A stretch of 64,000 bases of DNA, taken from an uncultured Nocardioides sp. GTDB taxonomy: Bacteria; Actinomycetota; Actinomycetes; Propionibacteriales; Nocardioidaceae. How positions within the stretch are numbered: the stretch's first letter is position 1; every line of letters begins with the position of its first letter. Shown here one piece after another: positions 42,227 to 50,986 of this stretch. The stretch lies in assembly GCF_947488515.1 (NCBI RefSeq), contig NZ_CANKZF010000003.1:310001-374000 (forward strand). The letters run 5' to 3'. The position numbers were made by a program, and so were the translations under genes. The notes under the pieces are model-generated. The model was not told the DNA's origin. It made no database searches and saw only the letters and a program-made list of their open reading frames with translations.

Positions 42227-43882
42227 TCAGACGAGGGGTGTCGCCCGGTCCACGACCTCACGCAGCGAGCCGCTGTCCAGCATCCCGAACGTGCCGCCGT
42301 ACGACGTCCCGAACCGGCTGCCGCAGAACGCGTCGGCGACCTCGGCGGGCGCGAACCGCACGAGCAGCGATCCCTGCAGGCAGGCGGCCATCCGGCCGGC
42401 CAACCGGCGCGCGCCTGCCTCGAGGCCGGCGCCCTCGCCGAGGAGGGCGAGCGTGTCGTCGACCGCCCGGTCCAGCCGGCTGTCCGCCCCGCGGGCCGCG
42501 CCGACCTCGGTGATCCAGGCCTGCAGCACCTCCGGCTCGCGGCCCAGCGCGCGCAGCACGTCGAGGGCGTTGACGTTGCCCGACCCCTCCCAGATCGAGT
42601 TGAGCGGCGACTCGCGGAACATCAGCGGGAGTCCGGACTCCTCGACGTAGCCGTTGCCGCCGAGGCACTCCAGCGCCTCGGCGACCATCGCCGGGGTGCG
42701 CTTGCACACCCAGAACTTCGCGAGCGGCAGCGCGATGCGGCGCAGCGCCACCTCGTGAGGGTCGCCGGGCCGGTCCACGGCGGCGGCGAGGCGCATCGCC
42801 AGGGCCGTCGCGGCCTCCGACTCCAACGCCAGGTCGGCGACGACGTTCTGCATGAGCGGCTTGTCGACCAGAAGGCCGCCGAACGCCGAGCGGTGGGCGA
42901 CGTGCCACGACGCCTCGGCCAGCGCGTGGCGCATCAGCGCCGCCGAGCCGAGGACGCAGTCGAGGCGGGTGGCGGCGACCATCTCGATGATCGTCCGGAC
43001 GCCGCGGCCCTCGTCGCCGAGGCGCTGGGCGAGCGTGCCCGTGAGCTCGAGCTCGCTCGACGCGTTGGACCGGTTGCCGAGCTTGTCCTTGAGCCGCACC
43101 ACGTCGATCCGGTTGCGGGTGCCGTCCTCGAGCACCCGCGGGACGACGAAGCACGTCATCCCGCCGTCGGCCTGCGCGAGCACGAGGAAGACGTCGTTCA
43201 TCGGGGCCGAGGTGAACCACTTGTGCCCGTCGAGGCGGTACCACCCGTCGTCCGTGGTCGGGGTCGCGCGGGTCTGGTTGGCGCGGACGTCGGAGCCGCC
43301 CTGCTTCTCCGTCATGCCCATCCCAGCCAGCGCCCCGGTCTTGGTGGAGCGGCTGCGCACGCCGGGGTCGTAGGACCGGGCGGCCAGCAGCGGCGCCCAC
43401 TCCTGGGCGACGGCCTCGTCGGCCCGCAGCGCCGGCACGGCGGCGTACGTCATCGAGATCGGGCACCCGTGACCCGGCTCGGTCTGCGACCACGCGAAGA
43501 AGCCGGCCGCGCGGCGCAGGTGGGCATGCGGGTCGCCGGCCTCCTGCTGCTCCCAGGGCGCGGCCTGCAGCCCGTGGCCGACCGCTCGCTCCATGAGCCA
43601 GTGCCACGACGGGTGGAACTCCACCTCGTCGACGCGGTTGCCCCAGCGGTCGTACGGCACCAGCTCGGGGTGGTGGCGGTTGGCCAGCATGCTGTGCTCG
43701 CGGGCCTCCTCGGTGCCCGCCTCGGCTCCGAGCGGGGTGAGCTCCTCGACGAGCGACGCAGACCCGTGACGGGCCAGCGCCTCGGTGAGGGCGAGGTCCG
43801 AGGTGACGACGTTGTGCCCGACGAGGGCAGGTGCCTGGTTGGTCGCGGTGCGGGCATCGACGGAGGGGCGGTCGGTGCTCAT
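42227..43882 (-). CDS. Acyl-CoA dehydrogenase family protein (AidB-like)
   Basis: 551 residues. The acyl-CoA dehydrogenase fold has GMGMTEKQGGSDVRANQT (flavin and substrate loop) and ECLGGNGYVEESGLPLMFRE near 435, with an Arg-rich C-terminal region. Length and LMFRESPLNSIWEGSGNVN match the AidB/isovaleryl-type group. AidB binds DNA in E. coli, but here a metabolic role is equally possible. ATG 43882 chosen by sequence; a frame upstream is poor. Confidence 0.87.
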   Translation of the reverse strand: MSTDRPSVDARTATNQAPALVGHNVVTSDLALTEALARHGSASLVEELTPLGAEAGTEEAREHSMLANRHHPELVPYDRWGNRVDEVEFHPSWHWLMERAVGHGLQAAPWEQQEAGDPHAHLRRAAGFFAWSQTEPGHGCPISMTYAAVPALRADEAVAQEWAPLLAARSYDPGVRSRSTKTGALAGMGMTEKQGGSDVRANQTRATPTTDDGWYRLDGHKWFTSAPMNDVFLVLAQADGGMTCFVVPRVLEDGTRNRIDVVRLKDKLGNRSNASSELELTGTLAQRLGDEGRGVRTIIEMVAATRLDCVLGSAALMRHALAEASWHVAHRSAFGGLLVDKPLMQNVVADLALESEAATALAMRLAAAVDRPGDPHEVALRRIALPLAKFWVCKRTPAMVAEALECLGGNGYVEESGLPLMFRESPLNSIWEGSGNVNALDVLRALGREPEVLQAWITEVGAARGADSRLDRAVDDTLALLGEGAGLEAGARRLAGRMAACLQGSLLVRFAPAEVADAFCGSRFGTSYGGTFGMLDSGSLREVVDRATPLV

Positions 43883-44043
43883 GCGGGGTCCCCGCGGCGT
43901 TGTTCGGGGGAGCGCAGCGGCGGAGAAGAACGTCGGGGGGTGTTCATGGCGCCCACGGTAGAGCCCGCCCGGACGGGGGTGACGAGGACCACGTCGCCGG
44001 TCGAACCGCCGCGCAGGTCCGGTCCATCGGTGCACCCTGTGGA

Positions 44044-44049
44044 TAGCGT
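44044..44049 (+). promoter_or_regulatory. -10 box of a leaderless promoter (YihY/BrkB)
   Basis: TAGCGT lies 7 nt before ATG 44057. Confidence 0.5.
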
Positions 44050-44056
44050 GGCCGTC

Positions 44057-45022
44057 ATGGTCGAGGCGCGCGAGGACACCCCCGCCCCGCGCCGGGCAGA
44101 GGTGCTGCTGCGGCGCTGGCGCGAGCACCTCTGGCGCATCATCGTCACGACCGTCGGGTCGTGCCTACGGCACCGGGTGACCGGGCTCGCCGCCGAGGCC
44201 GCGTTCTTCGCGGTGCTGTCCGTCCCGCCGCTCATCTTCGCGCTCGCCGGCGCGGTGGGCTTCGTGAGCGAGCGGTTCACCGCGACCCAGGTCGAGGACG
44301 TGAGCAACGCCGTCCTCGAGATCTCCCGCCAGGCGCTGACCGACCGGGCCGTCGACCGGATCATCGCGCCGACCCTGCAGGACGTGCTCGACGGGGGACG
44401 CTACGACGTCATCTCGATCGGGTTCGTCCTCGCCCTCTGGTCGGGCTCCCGCGCGCTCAACGTCTTCGTCGACACCATCACGATCATGCACGGCCTGGGC
44501 GGCCACCGGGGGATCGTCGCCACCCGTGCCCTGTCGTTCGTGCTCTACGTGCTGGCGATGGTGACCGGCGCGGTGAGCATCCCGCTGGTCGTCGCGGGGC
44601 CGTCGCTGGTGGACCGGGTCCTGCCGGAACGGCTCGACTTCGTCAACAGCCTCTACTGGCCGGTCGTGCTCGTGCTGTGCATCTGCTTCCTGGCCACGCT
44701 CTACCACGTGTCCGTCCCGGTGCGGACCAACTGGAGCTTCAACCTGCCCGGTGCGGTGTTCGCCCTCTTCTGCTGGATCGCCGGGTCCTACACCCTCCGC
44801 TGGGTGCTCACGGTGACCGCGGCCGAGTCGCGCTCGATCTACGGACCGCTGGCGGCACCGATCGCCGTGCTGCTCTGGCTCTACCTGCTCGCGCTCGCCG
44901 TGCTGATCGGGGCCGCGGTCAACGCGGCCTTCGACACCGTCTTCCCGCAGAAGAGCACGACGCGGGCCCGGCTGGAGCTGGTGCAGCGGCTGCGCGAGCG
45001 CATCAGCGTGCGAGACTCCTGA
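44057..45022 (+). CDS. YihY/BrkB-family inner-membrane protein
   Basis: 321 residues with about six membrane helices. Landmarks: AAEAAFFAVLSVPPLIFALA at ~47, LWSGSRALNVFVDTITIMHG near 135 and YGPLAAPIAVLLWLYLLALA near 265. Formerly called ribonuclease BN, now known as a membrane protein of unclear role. It is followed after 2 bp by the K+ channel gene, so they likely form an operon. Confidence 0.9.
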   Translation: MVEAREDTPAPRRAEVLLRRWREHLWRIIVTTVGSCLRHRVTGLAAEAAFFAVLSVPPLIFALAGAVGFVSERFTATQVEDVSNAVLEISRQALTDRAVDRIIAPTLQDVLDGGRYDVISIGFVLALWSGSRALNVFVDTITIMHGLGGHRGIVATRALSFVLYVLAMVTGAVSIPLVVAGPSLVDRVLPERLDFVNSLYWPVVLVLCICFLATLYHVSVPVRTNWSFNLPGAVFALFCWIAGSYTLRWVLTVTAAESRSIYGPLAAPIAVLLWLYLLALAVLIGAAVNAAFDTVFPQKSTTRARLELVQRLRERISVRDS

Positions 45023-45024
45023 CC

Positions 45025-46122
45025 GTGCGTGCCGACAGCGTCCACCCCAGCGTGGGGAGGGTCTCTCTCCCGGAGACCGAGCGGTCGCCGTGGTGGGAGC
45101 TCGGGCGGCGGCTCCTCCTGGCCGCCGCGATCCTCTTCGGCACCGTCCTGCTCGTCTACCTGGACCGCGAGGGCTACAACGACAACGCCCACCCCGGCCG
45201 CGACCTGACGCTGCTCGACTCGTTCTACTACACGACCGTCACGCTCAGCACGACCGGCTACGGCGACATCGCCCCGGAGTCGGAGCAGGCCCGGCTGGTC
45301 AACGCCCTGGTGATCACGCCCCTTCGCATTGCCTTCCTGGTGCTGCTGATCGGCACCACCCTCGAGGTCCTCGCCTCGCAGGGACGCGAGATGTTCCGGG
45401 TCGCCCGGTGGAGGAAGAAGAAGATGGAGAAGCACGTCGTCGTGGTCGGCTACGGCACCAAGGGCCGCAGCGCGATCGACACCCTCGTCAGCAACGGCTA
45501 CGCCCGCGAGTCGATCGTCGTCGTCGACCCCGAGATCGTGGCGATGGAGGAGGCGAACCGCGACCGGCTCGTCGGGATCGCCGGCGACGCCACGCGGCGC
45601 GGGGTGCTCCGCCAGGCCGGCGTCGAGAAGGCGACCCACGTCATCATCACCACCGACCGCGACGACTCCAACGTGCTGGTCACCCTCACCGTGCGCCAGC
45701 TCAACCCGGACGCCTGGATCGTCGCGTCGGTGCGCGAGCACGAGAACGTGCCGCTGATGCGGCAGTCGGGCGCCAACTCGGTGATCACCTCGTCCGACGC
45801 CGTCGGCCGCCTGCTCGGCCTGTCGTCGATGTCGCCGATGCTCGGCTCGGTGATGGAGGACCTGATGACCTACGGCGAGGGACTCGAGGTCGCCGAGCGC
45901 GAGCTCCTGGTCACCGAGGTGGGCAAGCAGCCGCAGCGGCTGCCCGACCAGGTCATCGCGGTCGTGCGCGACGAGAAGGTCTACCGCTACTTCGACCCCG
46001 TGGTCTCGCTGCTGGCCCGCGGCGACAAGCTCATCGTCATCCGACCGGCCAAGGAGCTGCCGTGGGCGCCGCGACCCGGCACGCACGGCGAGGAGCTGGC
46101 CGACGAGGACGACCAGGCGTGA
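45025..46122 (+). CDS. Potassium channel with RCK/TrkA-N domain
   Basis: 365 residues from GTG 45025. Two membrane helices (~29-46 and ~90-110) flank the selectivity filter TTGYGD (76-81). The RCK N domain starts VVVVGYGTKGRS near 138 with VVDPEIV and ITTDRDDSNVLVTL, and an RCK-C/TrkA-C-like part follows. It is a ligand-gated K+ channel (Kch/MthK type). The 3' gene follows by 4 bp. Confidence 0.92.
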   Translation: MRADSVHPSVGRVSLPETERSPWWELGRRLLLAAAILFGTVLLVYLDREGYNDNAHPGRDLTLLDSFYYTTVTLSTTGYGDIAPESEQARLVNALVITPLRIAFLVLLIGTTLEVLASQGREMFRVARWRKKKMEKHVVVVGYGTKGRSAIDTLVSNGYARESIVVVDPEIVAMEEANRDRLVGIAGDATRRGVLRQAGVEKATHVIITTDRDDSNVLVTLTVRQLNPDAWIVASVREHENVPLMRQSGANSVITSSDAVGRLLGLSSMSPMLGSVMEDLMTYGEGLEVAERELLVTEVGKQPQRLPDQVIAVVRDEKVYRYFDPVVSLLARGDKLIVIRPAKELPWAPRPGTHGEELADEDDQA

Positions 46123-46126
46123 CCCC

Positions 46127-46750
46127 GTGATCGCCTCGCACCGCCACCGCTTCGTCTTCGTCAAGACCCGCAAGACCGCCGGAACCAGCCTCGAGATCGC
46201 GCTGTCGCGCCACTGCGGGCCGACCGATGTCGTCACCCGGATCAGCCCCGAGGACGAGGAGCTGCGCGCCGCCGCCGGGGGAGTGGGACCCCAGAACGAC
46301 GACACCGAGCCCAGCTCGTACGCCCACATGGGAGCCCGGCGCGTCATCGAGGTGATCGGGCGGGACACCTGGGACGCCTACTTCACCTTCGCGGTCGAGC
46401 GGAACCCCTTCGACGTGGTCGCCTCGTCCTACCGCTACAGCGCCCGCAAGCCCACCTTCACCAAGACCTTCGCGGAGTTCGTCCGGACCCCGAAGCGGAT
46501 GGAGCGACTCGCGCTCAACGAGCGCCTCTACCGGCTCGACGGCCGCGTCGTCGTCGACCGGGTCTACCGCTACGAGGAGCTGCCGGACGCGGTCGCGGAC
46601 GTCTCCGCCCGCCTCGGCATCGAGCTCGACCTGCCGCACGCGAAGCAGGGGAGCGGCCCGCACTACCGTGAGCTCTACGGCCCCGGTGATGCCGAGATCG
46701 TGGCGGCCCGCTTCGAGCGGACCATCCGCGAGTTCGGCTACGAGTTCTAG
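46127..46750 (+). CDS. Sulfotransferase family protein
   Basis: 207 residues from GTG 46127. The PAPS 5'-phosphosulfate loop is VKTRKTAGTSLEIAL (13-27) and the 3'-phosphate site is VERNPFDVVASSYRY (~88-102). It would use PAPS to sulfate an unknown acceptor. It lies directly after the K+ channel gene and before a convergent IclR regulator. Confidence 0.85.
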   Translation: MIASHRHRFVFVKTRKTAGTSLEIALSRHCGPTDVVTRISPEDEELRAAAGGVGPQNDDTEPSSYAHMGARRVIEVIGRDTWDAYFTFAVERNPFDVVASSYRYSARKPTFTKTFAEFVRTPKRMERLALNERLYRLDGRVVVDRVYRYEELPDAVADVSARLGIELDLPHAKQGSGPHYRELYGPGDAEIVAARFERTIREFGYEF

Positions 46751-46757
46751 CCCGCCC

Positions 46758-47549
46758 TCAGGACGGTCGGTGGCCGAGGCGCCCGGAGATCCGGGCCGCC
46801 GCGTCCTGGAGCCGGGGCAGCAGCTCGTCCATCCGGCCGGCGGGCAGCCGCTCCGAGGGAGCGGTGACGGACAGCACCGCGGCCAGCGCGCCGTCGGCGC
46901 CACGCACGACCACCGACATGGTGTGCACCCCCTCGATGGTCTCCTCGAACGCGCGCGCGTGGCCGGTCCGACGTACCTCCTCGAGCTCGCGGCGCAGCTC
47001 GTCCGCCGCGGGCGGGTTCACCGGGGCGATGTCGGTGTGCTCGCGGTCGTCGAGGACGCGCAGGATCTCCGCGGCGGGGCGTGCGGCGAGGAGCAGGCGG
47101 GCCGGCGCGCCGAACCACAGCGGCAGCGGGCGTCCGACGTGGAACCGCGCGCTGAGCCGGCGCTCGGGCTCCACCTGCTCGACGTGGATCAGCCGGTCGC
47201 CGTGCCCCACGGACAGTCCCACCGTCTCGCCCACCTCGGCGGCGAGGTCGGTCATCGGCCCGATCGCGGCGGCGTGGAGGCTGAGCCCGCGCTGGTACGC
47301 CGATCCGAGCGCGAGGGTGCGCGGACCGAGGCCGTAACGCCTGGTCGCCGGGTCGCGCACCGCGAGGTCCACGGACTCGAGCTCGACCAGGATCCGCTGG
47401 ACGGCCGACTTGGACAGTCCGGTCCGCTCGGCGATGGCGCGCACGCTCGGCGGGGCGGTGTCGGCGGCGAGGAGGTCGAGGACGGCGACCGCGCGACGCA
47501 GCGTCCCGCGCTCCTCCACACGACTCGCCGGAACGGGTGACAGGTCCAC
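46758..47549 (-). CDS. IclR-family transcriptional regulator
   Basis: 263 residues from GTG 47549 with AGGAGT upstream. Winged HTH at ~15-75 (SVRAIAERTGLSKSAVQRIL), then the effector domain with LTVE-type landmarks (VGETVGLSVGHGDRLIHVEQ, ETIEGVHTMSVVV). It is divergent from the MFS/arylsulfatase operon, which it very likely represses; two operator-like repeats lie between. Confidence 0.92.
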   Translation of the reverse strand: MDLSPVPASRVEERGTLRRAVAVLDLLAADTAPPSVRAIAERTGLSKSAVQRILVELESVDLAVRDPATRRYGLGPRTLALGSAYQRGLSLHAAAIGPMTDLAAEVGETVGLSVGHGDRLIHVEQVEPERRLSARFHVGRPLPLWFGAPARLLLAARPAAEILRVLDDREHTDIAPVNPPAADELRRELEEVRRTGHARAFEETIEGVHTMSVVVRGADGALAAVLSVTAPSERLPAGRMDELLPRLQDAAARISGRLGHRPS

Positions 47550-47591
47550 GCGGGCACTCCTCGGTCAGTGGCAGGGGATGGCAGGCACTCC

Positions 47592-47621
47592 TTGACACGT
47601 GCCACCAGGCACCCGAACACT
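47592..47621 (+). promoter_or_regulatory. Putative sigma-A-type promoter of the MFS/arylsulfatase operon
   Basis: TTGACA (47592-47597) and AACACT (47616-47621) are 18 nt apart. GTGCC-N4-GGCAC (47599-47612) lies in the spacer. Operator-like repeats follow directly downstream. Confidence 0.5.
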
Positions 47622-47628
47622 GTCTTGG

Positions 47629-47667
47629 TGTCCCATCTGTGGGAGCACTGTCCCATTCAACGGGACA
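47629..47667. promoter_or_regulatory. Tandem IclR operator candidates
   Basis: TGTCCCAT at 47629 and again at 47649, spaced 20 bp (two helical turns). The second forms TGTCCC-N7-GGGACA (47649-47667); the first is a weaker TGTCCC-N6-GGGA palindrome. Both lie just downstream of the predicted start site, a repressor position. Confidence 0.6.
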
Positions 47668-47684
47668 TGACGCAAGGAGATGAC

Positions 47685-49064
47685 ATGTCGCAGCCGGGCA
47701 CGACGGCAACCGCCGGACCGGACTCCGTCCGGGACGAGGCCGAGATCCGACGAGTGGCGGGCGCGAGCCTGCTGGGCTCGGTCGTCGAGTGGTACGACTT
47801 CTTCCTCTACGGGACGATGGCCGCGCTGGTCTTCAACAGCCAGTTCTTCCCGACCTTCGACCCGCTGGTCGGCACCATGATCGCCTTCGCGACCTTCGCC
47901 GCCGGCTTCGTCACGCGGCCGCTCGGGGGTTTCATCTTCGGCCACTTCGGCGACCGCGTCGGGCGCAAGAAGATGCTCGTGCTGACCATGCTGATCATGG
48001 GCCTGTCGACCTTCGCCATGGGCCTGCTGCCCACCTACGCCAGCATCGGCGTCTGGGCGCCCATGCTGCTGCTCCTCCTGCGGATGCTGCAGGGCATCGG
48101 CCTGGGCGGCGAGTGGGGCGGTGCCGTCCTGCTGTGCGTCGAGCACGCACCCGACGACCGCCGCGGCTGGTTCTCGTCGTGGCCCCAGCTCGGCGTGCCG
48201 ATCGGCCTGCTGACCTCCACCCTCGCGGTGACAGTGGTGACACAGCTGCCCGAGGAGGCGTTCCAGTCGTGGGGCTGGCGCGTGCCCTTCCTCGTCTCGA
48301 TCGTCCTGGTCGCGGTCGGCCTGGTGATCCGGCTCAAGATCGACGAGCCGCCGGCGTTCAAGGAGATCGAGGAGGCCGACGCCACGGTCGCGCTCCCGCT
48401 GGTCGAGGTGTTCCGCAAGTACCCCAAGGTCACCCTGCTGGCGATGGGCGCCCGGGTGAGCGAGAGCGTCACGTTCAACATCTACAACGCCTTCCTCGTC
48501 ACCTACACCGTCACCGTGCTCGGCCTCGCCGCGTCGGTGGTGCTCGACGCGCTGCTGGTCGCCTCCGTCGTCGGCTTCGTCGCGATCCTGGTCGCCGGAC
48601 GCCTCTCGGACCGCTTCGGCCGGCGCCCGGTCTTCGCGACCGGGGCCGGGCTCGCCCTGGTCAGCGCCGTGCCGATCTTCGCGCTGGTCAACACCGAGAA
48701 CGCCGTGCTGATCACCCTCGGCGTCGTCGTCGGGTGGGGCCTGGCCGCCTGCATCATGTTCGGTCCCGAGGGCGCGATGTTCGCCGAGGTGTTCCCCACC
48801 CGCGTGCGCTACTCCGGCATGAGCGCGGTCTACCAGATCGGCGTCATCCCGACCGGCGCCGTCGCGCCGCTCATCGGCACCTCGCTGGTGAGCGCGTGGA
48901 GCGGCTCGGTGTGGCCGGTGGCGGTCTACGTGATGGCGATGGCCGCGATCTCGCTCGTCTCGGTGTTCTTCCTGCCGGAGACCCACCGCCGCGACCTGCG
49001 TGACGCGAGCGCGTACGACGCCACGCCCGACCCGGCGCTCACGGGTGCGGGGTCGCGGCGATGA
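47685..49064 (+). CDS. MFS transporter, metabolite:H+ symporter (MHS) type
   Basis: 459 residues from ATG 47685 (AAGGAG upstream), ~12 helices. It matches the ProP/ShiA/CitH-type MHS family: VVEWYDFFLYGTMAALVF, RPLGGFIFGHFGDRVGRKKM and LLLLLRMLQGIGLGGEWGGA. It overlaps the arylsulfatase gene by 4 bp. It probably imports a sulfated or desulfated anion; the substrate is inferred only from context. Confidence 0.9.
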   Translation: MSQPGTTATAGPDSVRDEAEIRRVAGASLLGSVVEWYDFFLYGTMAALVFNSQFFPTFDPLVGTMIAFATFAAGFVTRPLGGFIFGHFGDRVGRKKMLVLTMLIMGLSTFAMGLLPTYASIGVWAPMLLLLLRMLQGIGLGGEWGGAVLLCVEHAPDDRRGWFSSWPQLGVPIGLLTSTLAVTVVTQLPEEAFQSWGWRVPFLVSIVLVAVGLVIRLKIDEPPAFKEIEEADATVALPLVEVFRKYPKVTLLAMGARVSESVTFNIYNAFLVTYTVTVLGLAASVVLDALLVASVVGFVAILVAGRLSDRFGRRPVFATGAGLALVSAVPIFALVNTENAVLITLGVVVGWGLAACIMFGPEGAMFAEVFPTRVRYSGMSAVYQIGVIPTGAVAPLIGTSLVSAWSGSVWPVAVYVMAMAAISLVSVFFLPETHRRDLRDASAYDATPDPALTGAGSRR

Positions 49065-50680
49065 CGGCACCCGACGCCCGCCCTGACGTCCTGCTGGTCC
49101 TGGCCGACGACATGGGCTTCTCCGACATCGCGTCCTACGGCGGTGAGATCAGCACGCCGTCGCTGGACCGCCTGGCCGCGGGCGGGGTCCGGATGACGCA
49201 GTTCTACAACACCGCCCGCTGCAGCCCGTCGCGTGCGTCGCTGATGACCGGGCTGCACCCGCACCAGGTGGGGATCGGCATCCTCAACTTCGACGACGCC
49301 CCCGACGGCTACCCGGGCAACCTCAGCGAGGAGTGCGCCACCGTGGCCGAGGTGTGCCGCGACGCCGGCTACGCCACCTACCTCTCGGGCAAGTGGCACC
49401 TCGCGGTCGACATGGACAACCCCAACCCGGCGTGGCCCACCCGGCGCGGCTTCGACCGGTTCTTCGGGACGCTCGAGGGGGCCGGCTCGTTCTACCGTCC
49501 GCGCACCCTCGTGCGGCAGGAGACCAACATCGAGCACGAGGCCGAGGAGAGCGGCTGGTTCTACACCGACGCGATCTCCGACACCGCGGTGCAGTTCCTC
49601 GCCGAGCACGAGGAGGAGCGGGGTGACGACCCGTTCTTCCTCTTCCTGTCCTACACCGCGCCGCACTGGCCGCTGCACGCCCACGAGGAGGACATCGCCT
49701 CCTATGCCGGTCGCTTCGACGCGGGCTGGGACCAGCTGCGCGAGGAGCGGCTGGAGCGGCTCGTCAAGGAGGGGATCATCGACGCGACGTGGCCGCTCAC
49801 GCCGCGCGACGAACGCGTCCCGGCGTGGGAGGAGGTCGTCGACCGCGAGTGGGAGGCCTCCCGCATGGCGACGTACGCCGCCCAGGTCGACCGGATGGAC
49901 CAGGGGATCGGGCGGGTCCTCGACCAGCTCGAGGCCACCGGCCGACTCGACAACACGCTCGTGGTGTTCCTCTCCGACAACGGCGGGTGCGCCGAGGAGA
50001 TGCCGCCGGGGGAGGGCGCGCGGGAGTTCGTGACCGCCTTCGTGCCGCTGCAGGAGACGACGCGCGAGGGCGACCCGGTGGTGCCGGGCAACGACCCGTC
50101 GCTCCGTCCCGGGCCCGAGTCGACGTACATGTCCTACGGCCGGTCGTGGGCCAACCTCTCCAACACGCCGTTCCGCGAGTACAAGCACTGGGTGCACGAG
50201 GGCGGGATCTCCACCCCCTTCATCGCGCACTGGCCGGCGGGGCTGCCGACCGACGGCTCGTTGTGCCGGGTCCCGAGCCAGCTCGTCGACGTGCTGCCCA
50301 CCATCGCCGACGCGGCCCGCGCCGGCTACCCGACGCAGCGCGACGGCCGCGACGTGCCGGCCGTGGAGGGCGTGAGCCTGCTGTCCGCGCTCCGCGGCGA
50401 GCCCGACGGCGGCGAGCGCGACCTCTTCTGGGAGCACGAGGGCAACTGCGCCGTACGCCGTGGCCGCTGGAAGCTGGTCCGGAAGCACCGCGGCCCGTGG
50501 GAGCTCTACGACATCGAGGCCGACCGCACCGAGCTGGACGACCTGGCGTCGGCGCACCCGGACCTCGTGGCGACCCTCGACGACGCCTGGCAGTCCTGGG
50601 CGGAGCGCTGCGGCGTCATCCCGCGCGAGCGGGTGCTCGAGCTCTACGCCGCGCGTGGCCACGGTCTCCCGGAGGAATGA
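49061..50680 (+). CDS. Arylsulfatase-type sulfatase
   Basis: 539 residues. The formylglycine motif CSPSR has Cys 54, followed by ASLMTGLHPHQVG. The metal-binding N-terminus LLVLADDMGFSD, the catalytic SGKWHLAV and VVFLSDNGGCAEEM are intact, so it should be active once modified. No signal peptide, so it is cytoplasmic. It desulfates organic sulfate esters. Overlap with the MFS and divergence from IclR suggest a sulfate-ester uptake and scavenging module. The maturase is not in this window. Confidence 0.93.
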   Translation: MTAPDARPDVLLVLADDMGFSDIASYGGEISTPSLDRLAAGGVRMTQFYNTARCSPSRASLMTGLHPHQVGIGILNFDDAPDGYPGNLSEECATVAEVCRDAGYATYLSGKWHLAVDMDNPNPAWPTRRGFDRFFGTLEGAGSFYRPRTLVRQETNIEHEAEESGWFYTDAISDTAVQFLAEHEEERGDDPFFLFLSYTAPHWPLHAHEEDIASYAGRFDAGWDQLREERLERLVKEGIIDATWPLTPRDERVPAWEEVVDREWEASRMATYAAQVDRMDQGIGRVLDQLEATGRLDNTLVVFLSDNGGCAEEMPPGEGAREFVTAFVPLQETTREGDPVVPGNDPSLRPGPESTYMSYGRSWANLSNTPFREYKHWVHEGGISTPFIAHWPAGLPTDGSLCRVPSQLVDVLPTIADAARAGYPTQRDGRDVPAVEGVSLLSALRGEPDGGERDLFWEHEGNCAVRRGRWKLVRKHRGPWELYDIEADRTELDDLASAHPDLVATLDDAWQSWAERCGVIPRERVLELYAARGHGLPEE

Positions 50681-50750
50681 CTCCGCAGGGGCGAGGGCAG
50701 CGGGCGACCGCCACGGGGGTGTGGTCGGCCCGCTCCTGCTCGCCCGGAGC

Positions 50751-50791
50751 GGCCCTGCCGGCCTCGCGTCACAGCGCGAGCCGGCAGGGCC
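50751..50791 (+). terminator. Hairpin terminator of the MFS/sulfatase operon
   Basis: Left arm GGCCCTGCCGGCCTCGCG (50751-50768), loop TCACAG, right arm 50775-50791, one bulged G. It lies 71 bp after the arylsulfatase stop. Confidence 0.75.
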
Positions 50792-50972
50792 TCGACCGAG
50801 GCCCCACGCACTCGGTCTGCCCGGGAGGTGCTCGTCAGGGCCGCCTTGATACATCGGCCCCACCCCTGGGGCGGGACCGAGCGGGTGACGCCGGTCACCC
50901 ACTCCAAGGGCCGAAAGAGAATTACATGATTGATGTTCGTCCATCGGCGTGGCGGGCTTGACATTTCCCCCA

Positions 50973-50978
50973 TACGAT
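50973..50978 (+). promoter_or_regulatory. -10 box of a leaderless promoter (CHAP gene)
   Basis: TACGAT lies 8 nt before GTG 50987. A TTGACA at 50958 is only 9 nt away and so is not a normal -35. Confidence 0.45.
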
Positions 50979-50986
50979 CGCTTCTC

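Larger units (their letters stand above)
50681..50986. other. Intergenic region before the secreted CHAP gene
   Basis: 306 bp with no gene. It contains the terminator at 50751-50791, a second perfect 7-bp hairpin GGGTGAC-GCCG-GTCACCC at 50883-50900, and a -10 box at 50973-50978. A riboswitch was considered and not supported. Confidence 0.7.

Noticed and set aside
50883..50900. GGGTGAC-GCCG-GTCACCC as a member of the TCACCC/GGGTGA site family
   Set aside because: The half-sites are in the reversed order and form a tight hairpin; it is not the same motif.
50958..50978. TTGACA at 50958 with TACGAT at 50973 as a sigma-A promoter
   Set aside because: The spacer is only 9 nt, too short for a -35/-10 pair. 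TACGAT alone is kept as a -10.
50799..50986. A possible c-di-AMP (ydaO-type) riboswitch before the CHAP gene, because such genes often have one
   Set aside because: I could not find the conserved pseudoknot and GGGGAA-type core; only a simple 7-bp hairpin is visible, and the -10 box next to GTG suggests a leaderless transcript.
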